The notes: generated from the letters alone by a model not told the origin. Counted from the stretch's first letter, positions 24,521 through 37,163 are shown. The stretch is DNA of 64,000 nucleotides from Antitrichia curtipendula (GCA_951230915.1 OX579637.1:1116001-1180000), one strand, 5' to 3'. A program made the numbers and translations.

Positions 24521-24670
24521 CAAAAAAATAAAAAAATAAAAAAATAAAAAAATGAAAAAATAAAAAAATAAAAAAACTCAAAACACTAAAAATAGTAATA
24601 AAATTTAAATGAAGATAAGCTAAAAATGTAAATGAAAAAAAAAAAATGAAAAAAATAGAATATCAAAAAA
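24521..24670. repeat. A-rich low-complexity tract
   Basis: Runs of AAAAAATA and AAAAAATG repeat units. Simple sequence inside the palindrome-free core of element 2. Confidence 0.8.
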
Positions 24671-24884
24671 ATGCAGAAAGTACAAAAAGTACGGGTTCAT
24701 TAATATTCATTTCAAATACATATGCTAGAGTTGGCACTAGTTTTGCTAGATAAATACTGGGGGCTAGTTTTTATTTCTAATAGCAAATTTCAAACCGTCC
24801 TATATTAATGTATTAACTATCTATTATTAATGTAATAAAAAAAAATTCCTCAGCATTTTTATGGGTAAGGATTTCAGAATTCAG

Positions 24885-25080
24885 CGTTCTTAGGGTTTAG
24901 GATTTCTTTAGGATTTTAGGGTTTTTAGGGTTTAGAATTTCTTTAGGGTCTTAGGGTTTTTAGGGTTTAGGGTTTTTAGGGGGTAGGGTTTTTAGGGTTT
25001 TGGAGTTATTTAGGGTTCAAGGGCTTCAGTGCTTAGGGTTTAGGGTTTAGATTAAAGTCAATTTAAGGGTTTAGGGTTTC
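24885..25080 (+). repeat. Degenerate TTTAGGG telomere-like array
   Basis: Over a dozen TTTAGGG or TTTTAGGG units with single-base drift, in one orientation. It lies in the core between divergent genes A and B, as the shorter telomere-like tract at 5939-5962 lies between the divergent kinase-like and coiled-coil genes. Confidence 0.8.
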
Positions 25081-27829
25081 AATATCTTATACTGCATGGT
25101 TCACGGTCTTCGATTTTAGGGTTCACAATCTTAGTTTTTGGGTTCCTTTGCTTTAGAGTTATAGGTTTATATTGTCCACAATAGTAGGATTTCAAGCATC
25201 AAGATAATATAAATTTGGAGGGTGTTTTTTGGCAGTGAAAGTAGTAAATTTAGACGGTATTTTTATACCAATCATTTGTTTATCTTAATTAGAAAATGTC
25301 GAATCGAGGAATGCTCTTAATATAAATTATGATTTCACAAAACTGGAGGGCTATAAGTACCCACATCTTGCAAAACAATTTGAACCATCGATATTGAAGT
25401 GTAATTTATGTTCATGTTTTTAATTCAAATTACATTGACTAATGGTTAGCTTTCAATAATTTATGTGATCATGTTGTTTAGGAGCGATCGTGGCTTAGAC
25501 AACCTTTGTGTTGATTTCTCACTCCATTGAATTTGATGTTGAGTTACATTGTTATTTAATAATGGTGTCCCTAGTTGTTTTTTTCCTAAATGCAAGCCTT
25601 TAATTTGAAACAAGGACATTCAACCTATATCTCGCGTTTGTGCAAAGTTTAAATTTAAATGTTTTCTACAACAAGGTTCTATAATTCGTGATTGAAGATA
25701 TCAAAAGTAATTGTTTCAGTTTGTATGCAAGTACAACTACCACATATGTAACTAGTAGGCAATATACACAAATTTTTTATTTCTGAATTGAATTGTAGAA
25801 TAATCATTAGATAGATTTCTTTAGGCACTCTCAAAAAAACTTAGTATCAAATGAAGAACAGAGGCATGGAATCTATTGAATTCCCCCAAAACTATTGCGC
25901 ACCATAAAATTGAAATTGATGTCATATACTAGCAGTTATATTTTTAATTCACGTAAGCTGGCAAAAGGCTGCAAATGTTTGGCGTTCCGTAGCTTTGCTA
26001 AGTTTATAAATTATTAAAATGAAAATGAAGAATTCAGGAAAATCATGTACCAGATGACCAATATATAGAGTGCCACTTCAAATAGTAGTTGGATGTTCAT
26101 TTTAAAAAAGAAAAAATAGGAGCAAAACGGGTTTACTTAGAAGAGTTTGTTAGTTGCATGGAGTGCAATTGAGTGAAACAACTGTTTGTAACGTTTAAAT
26201 CCTTCTGCAATGGGCACTTCTTCTTAAGCACCATATTTGGGAACTCTAAATTCTTCACCAAAGTTTCTAACTTTCAGTCAGAAGTGGTGGGAAAAAAAAT
26301 TAGAGCTGAAAAAAAATTAAAGAGAAAAAAATATAAGAGTAAAATGGCATATGGTAAATTTATGGCAATTGAAGATTGCAATTAATGTATGCCCTCTTTT
26401 GCTAGTGTTAAATACAAATAACCTTTTATATTTTTGTAAGCTGAACTTGTTAGAAAAATTAAATAGTTACACTATCATTGTAAAGATTGGAGTAATAAAT
26501 CATATCATGTCAAATGAATGGAAATTATCTCACGTGGATTAGCACTTACTGAATTTATGATGTATCATGGCACATCATTGCAAGCCATATGATTACGTAT
26601 GATGTATAGGTAAATGATTTTTTATGATGTATACTAAAAGCATGGATTTCATTTTGAAATTATGATTCACAACAATTACCAAAATTTTACTACAAGTACA
26701 TTTAATTTATGCACATGAATTACATGATTTTTATTTACATAGATTATCTTCATTTCTAGCAAGTGATGATTGTGGCAGTATTTTGTAGCAATGAATATTC
26801 GTTTTGACCTGAAATTGACATAAAACCTTTGAGATTTGACTTAATTTTGAAAGGTTTTATTGCAATTTAGGACGAATCGACATAAATTGCAAGAAAACCT
26901 TTCAAAATTAGGTCAAATCTCAAACGTTTTATGTCAATTCAGGTCAAAACTCGACTTCAATTGCATTAAAACCTTTTCACCGAATTTTTTAAATTTATCT
27001 TTCATTTCAATGGAAAACTCTCATTTGAATGAATATGGTGTTCATGGAAGAAAGGCCTTTGAACTTTGCTAACCTTATAGCGTTTTGCTGAATTGCAAAT
27101 ATTCCTAATAAAACATGATCGAATTTAGGTTGTATGATTGTAATAATTGATTCATTTTGTGATTATTACTCTAAGTTATAAGATGTAAGATGCTCACGAT
27201 CCAATTTTGGATTAGACAAAGTGACCTACTCTCGACCAGGGTGGTCAATTTTTTAACGTTTTGAAAATGTGACGAAGTAACATCTAATAAAGTTGTTAAG
27301 ATTTTGAACTAGGAAAAATAGTTATTCCTATATATTGGAAATAGGACGAATGACCCTAAACACTTCCTTTTTTTCTAACTAATTCTAATCTTGATGGAAA
27401 ATTAACCAGAAGAAAACATTCGTAGTGTTTTCAATTTCTTAACTGTAGGAAATAATCCTTCGCAACGTTGTTGAACTGGACATTTGATACGTTGCTTAGG
27501 GTGTCAAAAATAATTGACATACTTTAATTCAATTACGAACTAATTAGTTAACCTTTTCTTTACTTTTATCTTGGTAGTACACACACGGATAGTACACATA
27601 ATGTTCTAAGCAAGTATTTGTTATATAAAAAAGAAAGTAGTTCTAAAACTTATTGGAAAAGAGTGTTCATCAATTTAAATTTGAATAGTTAGTAGTAAGT
27701 TAAATAAATTTTGATTAGACCTCCGTCCTCTACAGGAGCCAGAAAATCTCATAATATATATTTCAAGGATTTTATAAAAATCTCATGATGTGGATTTTAA
27801 TAAAGGGCGTTCCTTGATGAATTTTGGTC
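25081..27829. other. AT-rich core of element 2
   Basis: About 2.7 kb with no coding signal and no palindromes. One foldback lies at 26807-26947. The composition differs from both gene arms, so a nested insertion or a long spacer is possible. Confidence 0.5.
26807..26947. mobile_element. Foldback MITE-like element
   Basis: Arms GACCTGAAATTGACATAAAA and the matching reverse complement TTTTATGTCAATTCAGGTC enclose a second pair around AATTTTGAAAGGTTTT. The whole segment folds into one long hairpin. The target duplication is unclear. It is internal to element 2. Confidence 0.65.
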
Positions 27830-28647
27830 ATGATGACCCTGTACATCTGCCGCCGGTCTTCCGCCTCGCCCTGTCCGCTCGCGCCACGTGGCCTCTGTCG
27901 CCTCTGGATGGTTTTCTCTTTCCCCCAATGAGAGTTTTGCTGCCTCCCGTTGTTTTCTCTCCCGATACTCTTCCTTTCCCCAACCTCACGCTGTTTTCTC
28001 TCCCGATGTTCCAGTCTTCGATCCTGATCCTTTGCGTTTTGTGCCGCTGGTCTTCCGGAGTGGACAACTTCCCTTGTCGTCAGTGAATGGAACTCGGCGT
28101 TGTTGGCGGCGAGGCGCGTCCGACATTGGAGGATTGCTGGAGCTGCAGGACATTGGAACTACTCCGGGAGCGCGTCCGACCTTGGAGGAGTTGGAGCAAA
28201 TAGTACTTGCTTTGCGACGTGCAGCGGGCTTGAAAGAGTCGTTGCGCAGGTGAGTCAATGTCTCTGTTTGAGTGTCCCCACTTGCTCGCTTTTGGAAATG
28301 CATCACGGGATTTTTGTTTTGTGCGTTGAGAACAATTGTGCTGTTAGCTTGTGCTATCTTGTTGGTAGCTTTGACATTGTGGACGTTGGACGGCATGTAG
28401 ATGTTATCAGTAGTTTCATTGAGTTTCGGAGAAATGCTACTCGCTTCCGTTCAAATTTGTCCCACCTCGTTCTTGTGCTCACTGGCGTGCAAGTTTAAGC
28501 TGTATCCATTGCGGTTCTTTGAGTTTGATACATAGTTCAAATTTATGGCTTCCTGATGTTGATCTTTGCCGTCATGTATCAGGAGTTCAGGCTGCAATTC
28601 GTACATTGAAGGTTGCTTTGTGGCCTTGACCACGTTGAAGACGAAGC
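27830..28647 (+). promoter_or_regulatory. Gene B leader region and non-coding first exon
   Basis: A sharp rise in GC at 27838 marks a promoter or first exon. A strong 5' splice site (GCGCAG then GTGAGT) lies at 28249/28250. A 3' splice site near 28.59 kb would join it to the exon that holds the gene B start. An open frame across 27888-28253 is proline- and arginine-rich and may be leader or coding. Confidence 0.4.
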
Positions 28648-30906
28648 ATGGCAGGACCGTCATCACAACGCAGCGGAGGCCTTCCAATTTGGAATGACAG
28701 GTAAGTTCCTCTGAATCGTATGTCGTGAGATCTCACCATACTACCATTACAGAGTTTTAGACAAGAATAGCAGAGGTTTTAGAATTAGCAGATTGAAGAA
28801 TGCACGATAATTATAGGTCTGTAGTTCAGAACCCACGGTTATAAGGTTGTTAAAACCCTATAACCGCGCATTGTGGCGTGGCATCAACCAGAGAAATGCA
28901 TAAGGGGTCAGCCCTATCAGGAGATCCCACGATGAAGTATCCATTAGAGTAGTCCGACTGGGAAATTTGGGACAGTTAATCTGCATTGGATGTCCTGTAA
29001 ATGATTGTATTCACATTCAAATCATCGTGAGATCCCCTGATAACCAAGAGACATCAAAGAAATGAGGGAAATAAGATACTCAATCAGCTGAAAAAGCAAC
29101 CGCATAACCGTAAAATCTCACTCCTTAGACTGAAGTTGTAGAATAAAAGAGAGATTACCGTGAGATCTCACGATAACGGATCATGAGTGGTATCCCAGAA
29201 CACCAAAGCTTATTATAGTCTGCCCAACCAGAGCTGCTCCCCTTATAGTGATTGCATCGTGTGATCCCCTGATAAGCAAGGTAGACCAATAGATCATGAA
29301 TAATAAGTAGTTCGGTCAAAAGCGTGCAACCCGGATGTATGAGTGAGGACACATCGTGAGATCTCACGATGACGACCAGTAATAGTCTAGCATCGTGAGA
29401 TCCCCTGATGATGTTCACGTAGGAACTCTCCAGTTCCATTCGAAGCCGCGGTGTCGTAATAATCTGTTATAGAAGCCCTACTGTATAAGCAGACATCGTG
29501 TGATCTCACGATGATTCCAGATGTGGACCTGCTATGATGACACTCTAATCTAACACATCGTATGATATGGAATGCTGCAGTGGTGCACAGATGCAAGACA
29601 TTCCTGAGGACTTGAGCCCAAGGAAGCTTGCAGCCTTCGTCGACTGTTGGATACATTCCTTCGAGTACATCGGAGAGCACAATCCGGCGACAGTTTTCCG
29701 ATGCAACCTCAGCGTCACGGAATGGTGGCTGGAGTTCGTGATGGAGGAAGGCAAGGCTCTCATCGTCCCGATGCTGAGACATCTCGACAAGGTGCACAAA
29801 CAAGCTGGGCTAAACGTCACGAAGATGCAGGGCCTTGATGGAGATACAGTTCTTGTCGTTGTGGAGGAGAAGATACCGAAGAGTGACCAGTTCATCACCT
29901 ACGGCTTAATCCTGGACTACGCTAAGCTCAACATGACGAAGTGCAAGTCCATGACAGACAGATCCTTGATGTTTTGTAGAAGCACCTCATCACCCCATTG
30001 GAGTGTGGCTGAAATGAAATCTCAGTGGGATTTGATTGACAAGGATCGGATCGACGTTGGAGCTCCCGAGCGTCCAGTTGTTCACGGTACTCCTACCAAA
30101 CCATCTCCGAAGAAGAAGGCCAAGAAGCGCAAGTCAGCTGCTGGAGCTCCAGGTGACAAAGAGGTGGCAGAAGAAGCCACATCATCTGGGAAAAAGCGAA
30201 AGGTAGGGACCGAGTTATCTATTCACGTGTGCGTGAATATGGAAGAGAGCGAAATCAAGAAGCTGACAAGGGAGGACATGACTAAGATGAAGAAGTTGTA
30301 TGACACCCATTTCACGGACTTGTATCGATGGGGGAAGAAACCATTCTGCGACGTGGCCGGAGATCCCATCCGCGTACACTACGATTGCCTGCACGAGGCT
30401 CCCCCCAGAATTCTCGTGTACAGAAGGATAGAGCAAAGCCGCCTTGAAGGAATCACGAACAAGGCCAGAATCGCACCTGACTTCGACTCAGATAATAGAG
30501 TAATAACGGTGCTCCCTGTCCAGCGCGGTCCTTATGGGGACAAGAAGAAGGCCGACTTCTACAAAGAGGAGCCCGACAATGCGATTTTCAGCACAAAGAC
30601 TCAGTACTTCATTACAGGGGGACAACACATTGTGAGGGCATACAGGAATCTGGTGAAAGACGGCGAGATAGCAAAGGCGGACAGGAAGTTAGCGACAACA
30701 TTCAACATAGTACCCATCTTCGCCAAGAAGGAGAACTTCGATAACGTGTTGTTGCTTTCACGGGCCCTCAACCAAAATCTTGCTGGCGAACAGAAAGAGT
30801 AGTGCTTCACGAAGCAACTAATCAACGCCAGGATCAAATGGAGAGACATGGGCAGCCCGCAACCAGCACTCTTCGGCAGGCACCACGACAAGAAGTACCT
30901 GATATG
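28648..30906 (+). pseudogene. Element 2 gene B, 5' part: unknown protein with NLS-like stretches
   Basis: The start is ATG 28648 in a good context (GAAGCATGG), giving MAGPSSQRSGGLPIWNDS. The first coding exon ends at 28700 (ACAG then GTAAGT); the next starts at 29581 after GAATGCTGCAG and joins in phase. It is open to TAG 30800-30802, and the same frame continues as CFTKQLINARIKWRDMG to TGA at 30904, so that TAG is probably a premature stop. Two basic clusters (PKKKAKKRKS and GKKRKVG) look like nuclear-localisation signals. No known domain is recognised in residues such as TEWWLEFVMEEGKALIVPM. The intron 28701-29580 holds eight or nine palindromes. It may encode the protein that reads the palindromes, but no DNA-binding motif is visible. 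Divergent from gene A. Confidence 0.65.
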
Positions 30907-31166
30907 AGTGATGTCAAAATCCCTCATTTGGTCAGTCCACTGCTAAATGCAGTCTTCATTCTCAATATCGTGGGATCCCCTGATGCTAATGTAGCTCTCA
31001 ATCTAGGATCATGAGTTCGCTTACTCTAGAATGAAATGTCCACTTCGAGTGTCGAAATACACGGTGACTTCCTCCAAAATAGTATATCATCGTGAGAGCC
31101 CCTGATGCTTCAATGCTGTACACGGTCCTGTACTAATAGTCCCGTTGTGTTTCTGGTCTTGAGCAG

Positions 31167-34100
31167 GCATTTCATCCGTCCCTTGTAACAATCTTCACGT
31201 GTCAGAAGCTGAAAGACAACAAGGAGCTGCGGATTCCACTTGCCTTTCTCGAGGACGACAAGGATGTTGACAGATGGATTAAAATCGAGGAGAAGTACAT
31301 GACAGGGTTGCTGCCGGACACCGCAGGGTCAGTCAATGAGACCGGATCTTTGAAGCGCAAGCCCCTTACTGCAAACGATTTCAAGACGTTGTATGGGCTT
31401 CGAGCGGAAGACATCAACTACCTTGCGACTCTCGTGGAAGAGAAAAAAATTACCGTGAAGAGCGGCAAGGTCAAGACCCCGAAACCCCTCACAACTCTTG
31501 CTTCGGCAGGCGCCAAGGAGCGCCTCATTCGGGGGATGAAGAACGAGTTGATGCTTCACTACAGGAAGCATCCACTACCCAGCAAGAAGCCGGAGTACGA
31601 ACCATACTCCCCAACGGAGTGGGACGACTTCGCGAAGGAGAAGGGAATAGATCGCGAGCAAGTAGAGCTTTGGGTGAACAAAGCCGTGGATTCGCATTCC
31701 GGATCGAAGTGGCTGCTGGATCGCACAGCGGGGCTTAACAAGACGATCGACCCGGCTGACTGTCCGCAATTTGTGCGGGACATGTGGGAGGCGTACTTCA
31801 GTTTGACGGCGACCATTGGAGTGGAGGAGGCGCTTGAGAAGGGGTACTCCGAGAACTACATGTGCAGAGTCTTGGACGACCACTCCGGGAATCTCAGCAA
31901 TGTTCTGAGGAACCCCGACGTCGTTTCTTGGCGGGATGGAAGTAAGCCGCACATGTACTTCTGGTTTCTCTTTAAGCAGACGGATTTGGGATCACGGGCA
32001 AAACTTCTGGAGGATCGAAGACTGAGACTATTCTTCGACGCTTTGGAGTGCTACGACCCATTCACGAAGCTTATCACAGCCCGGTCTGCCGCCGTACTCC
32101 TTACTGATGCAGAGGGATACCACATGCTGTGTCTTCATTTGGAGAAGAGAAGACGTGAAAACGGCAACACTAGAGTGTAAGACCTGCACCTCGTCAATTA
32201 CATGACGGCACCAGCGGACGGATTCCCAGAGGCTGTCGCCAGGGAGGGCTTCAACGTCTTCGTTGTGTTCTGCTTCAGGTACAACAAGGAATATGGTTCG
32301 CAATTGTCTTTCAAAACCTTCTTCCTGGGAGAATCTAAAAAGATGAAGCAAGTGTACAGGTCCAAAGAGCATCGGGATGACTTCACATATTGGAGACGGC
32401 AGAATGTACCGTACTTGAAGATTTCAACGGCCATGATCATCTTCTTCGAGCACGTATATGGCGACCTTATCCTCGTCAACATTAACGGTGGACCAGAGTT
32501 CACATTTCTAGGAATGGTACGCAACTGATTGTCCCTCTCCTTTTCATCGCCTTCCAATATTATGTTGATCCCATTAACTAGCAGATACTGACGTACTCTT
32601 CTTCCCCATCTGCTGTAGAGTGCCAAAGTAAAAGTCCTCGAAGTTGTGAAATCCGCGGAGGCTGCATATGAAAGTCAAGACTTTGCGAGACAAATGTGGG
32701 ACCACTTCCACTTGAAGCCGAAGCCACTGTCTGAGCACCAAGTACTGAACGACGAGGAGCAGGACTCGGATGAGGAGGAAGAAGCGTACAAGGAATTGGA
32801 CAATTCCGGTGAACGAGAACATGAAGGAGGAATCGGATTATTGCAGGGGAACAATAAGGTCAGTGTACACTTCTTGTTGAGCCATCGTGAGATCTCCGGA
32901 TGCCTGGCAGCGCACATCAATGATATACGCTATCCCAATGGCTTACTGATTTCTAGTGTCGTTGGCATGTTCCGACGCAGGAGGACTCTCCGCGAAGAAG
33001 GGGGCAGACGGGTGACTTCGAGACTCCGCCCTTGGTCAACAAGATAGAAAAGGAAGTTCGTCCAACGCGGGAGAGCATGAGGGAAACGCATGGGGAGGGA
33101 GTTCGGGATTCACCAGCTGGTTCAGGTGCTGCTCGTCACTATAGTGAGTTGGAGGACAACGCTGTGGACGCGGCGCTTACTGACAAGAGAAAACTCCGTA
33201 AGAAAGCCGTCAAGAACTCTTCAAAGTCAGTTAGAGGTCCAGAGCAGTCGACGCAGGAGAAGCGGAAGAAACCAGAAATCAAAAAGAAGCTTTCTGATGT
33301 TCTGGAGAAGGTGAAGGACAAGGTTATCGTTAAGAAGAAGAGCAAGAGCATCGCAGTGCTAGCGACAGAGAAGTTCCTGGAGGACGGAATCACCTCGTCA
33401 CCTGATGTGGAAGTGATTGAGAAGGACCGGTTTGTTCGTCGCTCAGATCCTGAGATGGTGGCAACCGAAAATCAACAGGGCAAGGGCTCCGGCGACGATT
33501 CAGTGGATTCGTCGTCACTGGAAGCGTCGAAAGCCGCGAAGACACTTGTTTCCTGCGCCTCTCGACCCTCACATTTAGAGTCCGCCGACAATACACTCTC
33601 GGGTGCTGAGCACCCTCAGATGTCTGATGCGGAGCAGGGAAATGGAGAGGGTCCGATCGTTCAGTCACCTGTGAAGGAGGCAGGACGACCGCAGGAGGAA
33701 GTTGCCCAGCCGTCATCGGGGGGATCTCACGATGGCACAAGAGGACCCGGTCGTCGTTGGGCAAGACGGTCAGTCACCTAGCCCTGTACTTGGCTGCACG
33801 CTGGAGCTTTCCGGCATACATGAAGAGGTGAATCAGTTGAGGACTGGAGAGTCTGAGCTGCTATCGAGTCCTGCAAGTGAGACGCGGATCCCAGGGAAGG
33901 AGGAATCAAAACTTGCAACCGGCACTTTGGTATCGGGTGAGATGCTAAAGGAGACACCGGTTATCTCCCATGACTATGTTACTTCTAGATGCAAGGGGAA
34001 GGGTATAGAGACGGTGGAGGAGAACTTTCCTTCATTGGGGGATCCCACGATAGTGCCTTTGGAAAAGCGCGTGCAGGTGGACATGAGTGTTGACGTTCGA

Positions 34101-35220
34101 AGGAATGCTATGACGGATTTGGACATATTCAGTCCCGTACCAGGTAGGGACTCGTCGAGGCTTGAGGAGGCATCTGTAGTAAACATCGCCCTCGAGGCAG
34201 CAGGTGAGGTTGCTCGAGAAAGCGATACAGGTGTGGACACGGGGGTTTTGGATGCCTTGCCCTTAGATGGGCCAGAGGTTCTGAAGGTTAGCAATTTTGA
34301 TGTCTTCAAGGAGTTATGTCATTTCTCGAGTCTAAATTCATACCCCAATCGACGACTAGATAATCCGAAGTCAAAGCATCTGGAAGCCGTAAGGCAAGCA
34401 AATCGTTTCATATACGAAGAGGTGTTTAACTGGAATCTTGAACAGGGGGCGCCATCACAAGATGCTTTGAAAGTACCGGAGAGCGATGCGCCGAAGCAGA
34501 GGGGAAATGAGACGGAAGACGTCACAGGTGCTTGAGTGCTCTACTATTTCATTGTATCATATTTTGTTTTAAAGCTGTGTCTCCTGAATTGACTCTAACT
34601 ACATGTTTCTTTTGTCTTTTGCAGAGCTTGGAATGCCTTCCTTGCCTGTGGCGAGTTCATCGAGAGAGGTAGTTTTCAGACGGTACTCTGTGGTCCTTGA
34701 CCTCAATGGGCTTCTTCTTCACAGATCCTTTGATGATCGTAATCGACGCAAGAATGTACCCCGTCCGGGTGTTGTAGAGTTCCTTGACTGGTTGCGTAGA
34801 CATGCAGCCGTTGCGTTCTGGAGCAGCGCTTTGAGCCGGAATGTGAGGTCTCTACTGGATACCCTTCTGTGGCCCACCTCATTTAAAGCAGCGGACGTCA
34901 TTGTTCTCTCGCAGGAGGATTGCAGGGTGTCGTCCTTTAGAGACCGCAACAATCCGGATAGGCCCTACTTCCTGAAGGATCTGACCACCTTCGCCACAAT
35001 CGCGAATTTGAATTCCTTAGACAATGTTCTTCTAATTGATGACAGTCCGATTAAGAACCTCCTGAATGATCCATGCATCGCCGTTCATCCAAAAACATGG
35101 GCCGGTGATCTGAGGGACTACTTCTTGGAGGGGCAGTTGAAGCCATGGCTTCAGGATCTGTTTCAGTCAAACGAGAGTGTCGTCTCCTACGTCTTGAACC
35201 ATCCACTTCCGGGTGGTTAG
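31167..35220 (+). pseudogene. Element 2 gene B, 3' part: unknown region plus FCP1/NIF-like HAD domain
   Basis: Exons in phase: 31167-32516 (after TTGAGCAG; in-frame TAA at 32178-32180), 32619-32858, 32957-34527 and 34625-35220, joined by GT-AG introns. The link to the 5' part lacks an obvious 5' splice site. The first exon (ERLIRGMKNELMLHYRKHP) is unrecognised. The middle is acidic, then lysine-rich (KKPEIKKKLSDVLEKVKDK) and probably disordered. The last exon is a HAD phosphatase of the FCP1/NLI-interacting-factor type: VVLDLNGLLL, FWSSALSRNV, and VLLIDDSPIKN. The second aspartate of DxDx is Asn, as in some plant relatives, so activity is uncertain. FCP1-type enzymes act on phospho-serine, for example in the RNA polymerase II tail. 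A one-G insertion in a G6 run (33718-33723) shifts the frame. Some decay or a sequencing error is possible. Confidence 0.7.
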
Positions 35221-36728
35221 AGGTCGGAGATTAAGTTTTCCAGGCTGGCGAAGAGTATTCTGGGCGGAATTCCTAAATAGGGCTGGTTTTTCATACTCGG
35301 TAGGCGTTATCAGGAGATCTCACGATGATATCTGGGACTTCTTTATAAGTAGAGATAGTAGGTGTCACAATATTGGTAGAACAGACTATAATCATAGTAA
35401 ATGTATCTTCTGTAACTGACTTCGACACTTATATTGATAACAAACAAACTGGGTGACCTTATAAATTTACTTGTAATCTTCATAGTAATACGATCATCGT
35501 GATATCTCACGATGCTTTCTTTTACTTCAGTGTTGTTGTAGTCGAATACCAAGCTGTTCTTGTTCTCTCTTTAAAGTACTCTATTTTCCGTCCCTTCTGT
35601 GAGTTACTGTTTTCTAATGTCTGTAATCGATATGATGGGAATTTCCAGCGAATTCACTAATGTGGTTGTTTATTTCTTAGTATGGCCGTCTGTTTTCCAT
35701 GATCCTGTAATATGTAAATTATAATCCTTCGGGCAGACTCAGTTCGTTAAATTTGCGTAGTTTTAGGATTTTCTCGGAAGAGATGTAGATGTCTGATTTG
35801 TCTCACAAATGCTCTCCGTTTTATGAGTCCTTCATTATGTTTTTGTCAGATACTTCATTTACGCTCTCGGTATTCTATTACCCCTCTACCTTCTTTGGAA
35901 TAATTTTAATCGTATTTGAATTGTGGTAAGTTGGGGCCCCTAGCCTTCCCACTGTTGACTCTTCATCAGGAGATCTCCCGTTACATGATTCCTTATACAT
36001 GTCATATCTTTATTCTGAGTGCGTATGGTATCATTGTTTTGTTTCTTATTTCTTTTGCTTAGAATTCGTTCTTACAATATATATATTTTTTTCTTACCAA
36101 CTTATTCGTCCATCAGTAATATGGACACTGGTTCAGTTCGCTTCTGCATAAACTCTTTGGATGTTTTTTTGTAATAAGCTCGTCCATTACCTCATCCGGA
36201 GATCTTCTGATGTTCGATAATTCTGCTTTTCGGGTACGGGTGTATTACTCTTTTACAGTCTCCATCATGGGATTTCACGATACGAATCTTCATGGTTTAC
36301 CTCGGTCCGAATTCTTTTCCTCTGAGTCTACCACCACATGTGGAGGTAGTTTTTTAGTTCATTTTAGTTTATGAATGATCTACATTCTCCATAAGCAGTT
36401 CACTTAAGAATAGAGCCCTACTTCTCTCGATCATCTCGGAATTACTTTGAACCGATGGGAGCAAAATTACACAAGTCTCACATTTTTCCCAAAGCTTCTT
36501 GGGGTCGTCGAAAGTACGAATTGTTTTCTGCGTTCTTCTTTATAATTTTATTAGTAAATCGGAATGCTTGATTACTGCAGTTCATGGAACACTGATCCCT
36601 TGTTCGGGTATGCTACAAACAGTTTCATAGGATATATTCCATCAGGAGATCTCTCGATAATTAAGGTCACATTTCCTTTCATTATAGGTATTGTGTCCTT
36701 GACTGTGGGCGGGTGTTGTTCTCTGCAG
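35221..36728. other. Element 2 right arm, non-coding
   Basis: T-rich plus-strand sequence with palindromes near 35309, 35493, 35965, 36195, 36262 and 36640. No gene seen. Confidence 0.6.
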
Positions 36729-37163
36729 GCAGTGGTGATCCTGGTACTCACGGGTGCTCTCTGCAATGGCGATTCTCCTTCGGATCTCCAGATTAATGTG
36801 AAGACATTATCACGCTTCGAGGCGTTCAATAGTCTTCTGCTGACAACGACTTCCGTTTTCCTCTGGTCGAATATACATTGGTCGTCATTGAAAGAGATTC
36901 TTGCACGTTTTCTTCTACGAAAACTTATTTCGAGGTTATGGCGGATAACTTGTGGATGTGATTTACATTGCAAGTTGCAACTGCATCATCCTCATCGTCG
37001 ACATGTATTGAAGACCCTCGTTAGTGATCCTCATGCTAGGGAGGTACTTAGGAATCGAACGGTTCACTTCCTTGATATAGATCCTATGAACATGCGGATG
37101 CATTTAATCCCCCCGGTCGTACATGTTAGAGATGACCCCAATAGCTTGTACAGTAGACTCTGA
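36729..37163 (+). CDS. Orphan exon-like open frame in element 2
   Basis: An open frame of about 144 codons follows a good 3' splice site (GTTGTTCTCTGCAG) and ends in TGA 37161-37163. The start of the frame is hydrophobic (AVVILVLTGALC); the end is basic and histidine-rich (HHPHRRHVLKTLVSDPHAREVLRNR). No family recognised. It could be a terminal exon of gene B, a separate gene, or chance. Minus-strand coding is less likely. Confidence 0.3.
   Translation, partial: AVVILVLTGALCNGDSPSDLQINVKTLSRFEAFNSLLLTTTSVFLWSNIHWSSLKEILARFLLRKLISRLWRITCGCDLHCKLQLHHPHRRHVLKTLVSDPHAREVLRNRTVHFLDIDPMNMRMHLIPPVVHVRDDPNSLYSRL

Noticed and set aside
27828..28067. Minus-strand open frame opposite the gene B leader
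   Set aside because: Low-complexity arginine/glycine-rich shadow of a GC-rich leader with plus-strand splice signals.
28717..29513. Regularly recurring palindromes resembling a CRISPR array
   Set aside because: Spacers vary widely in length, copies lie in eukaryotic introns and coding DNA, and there are no cas genes.
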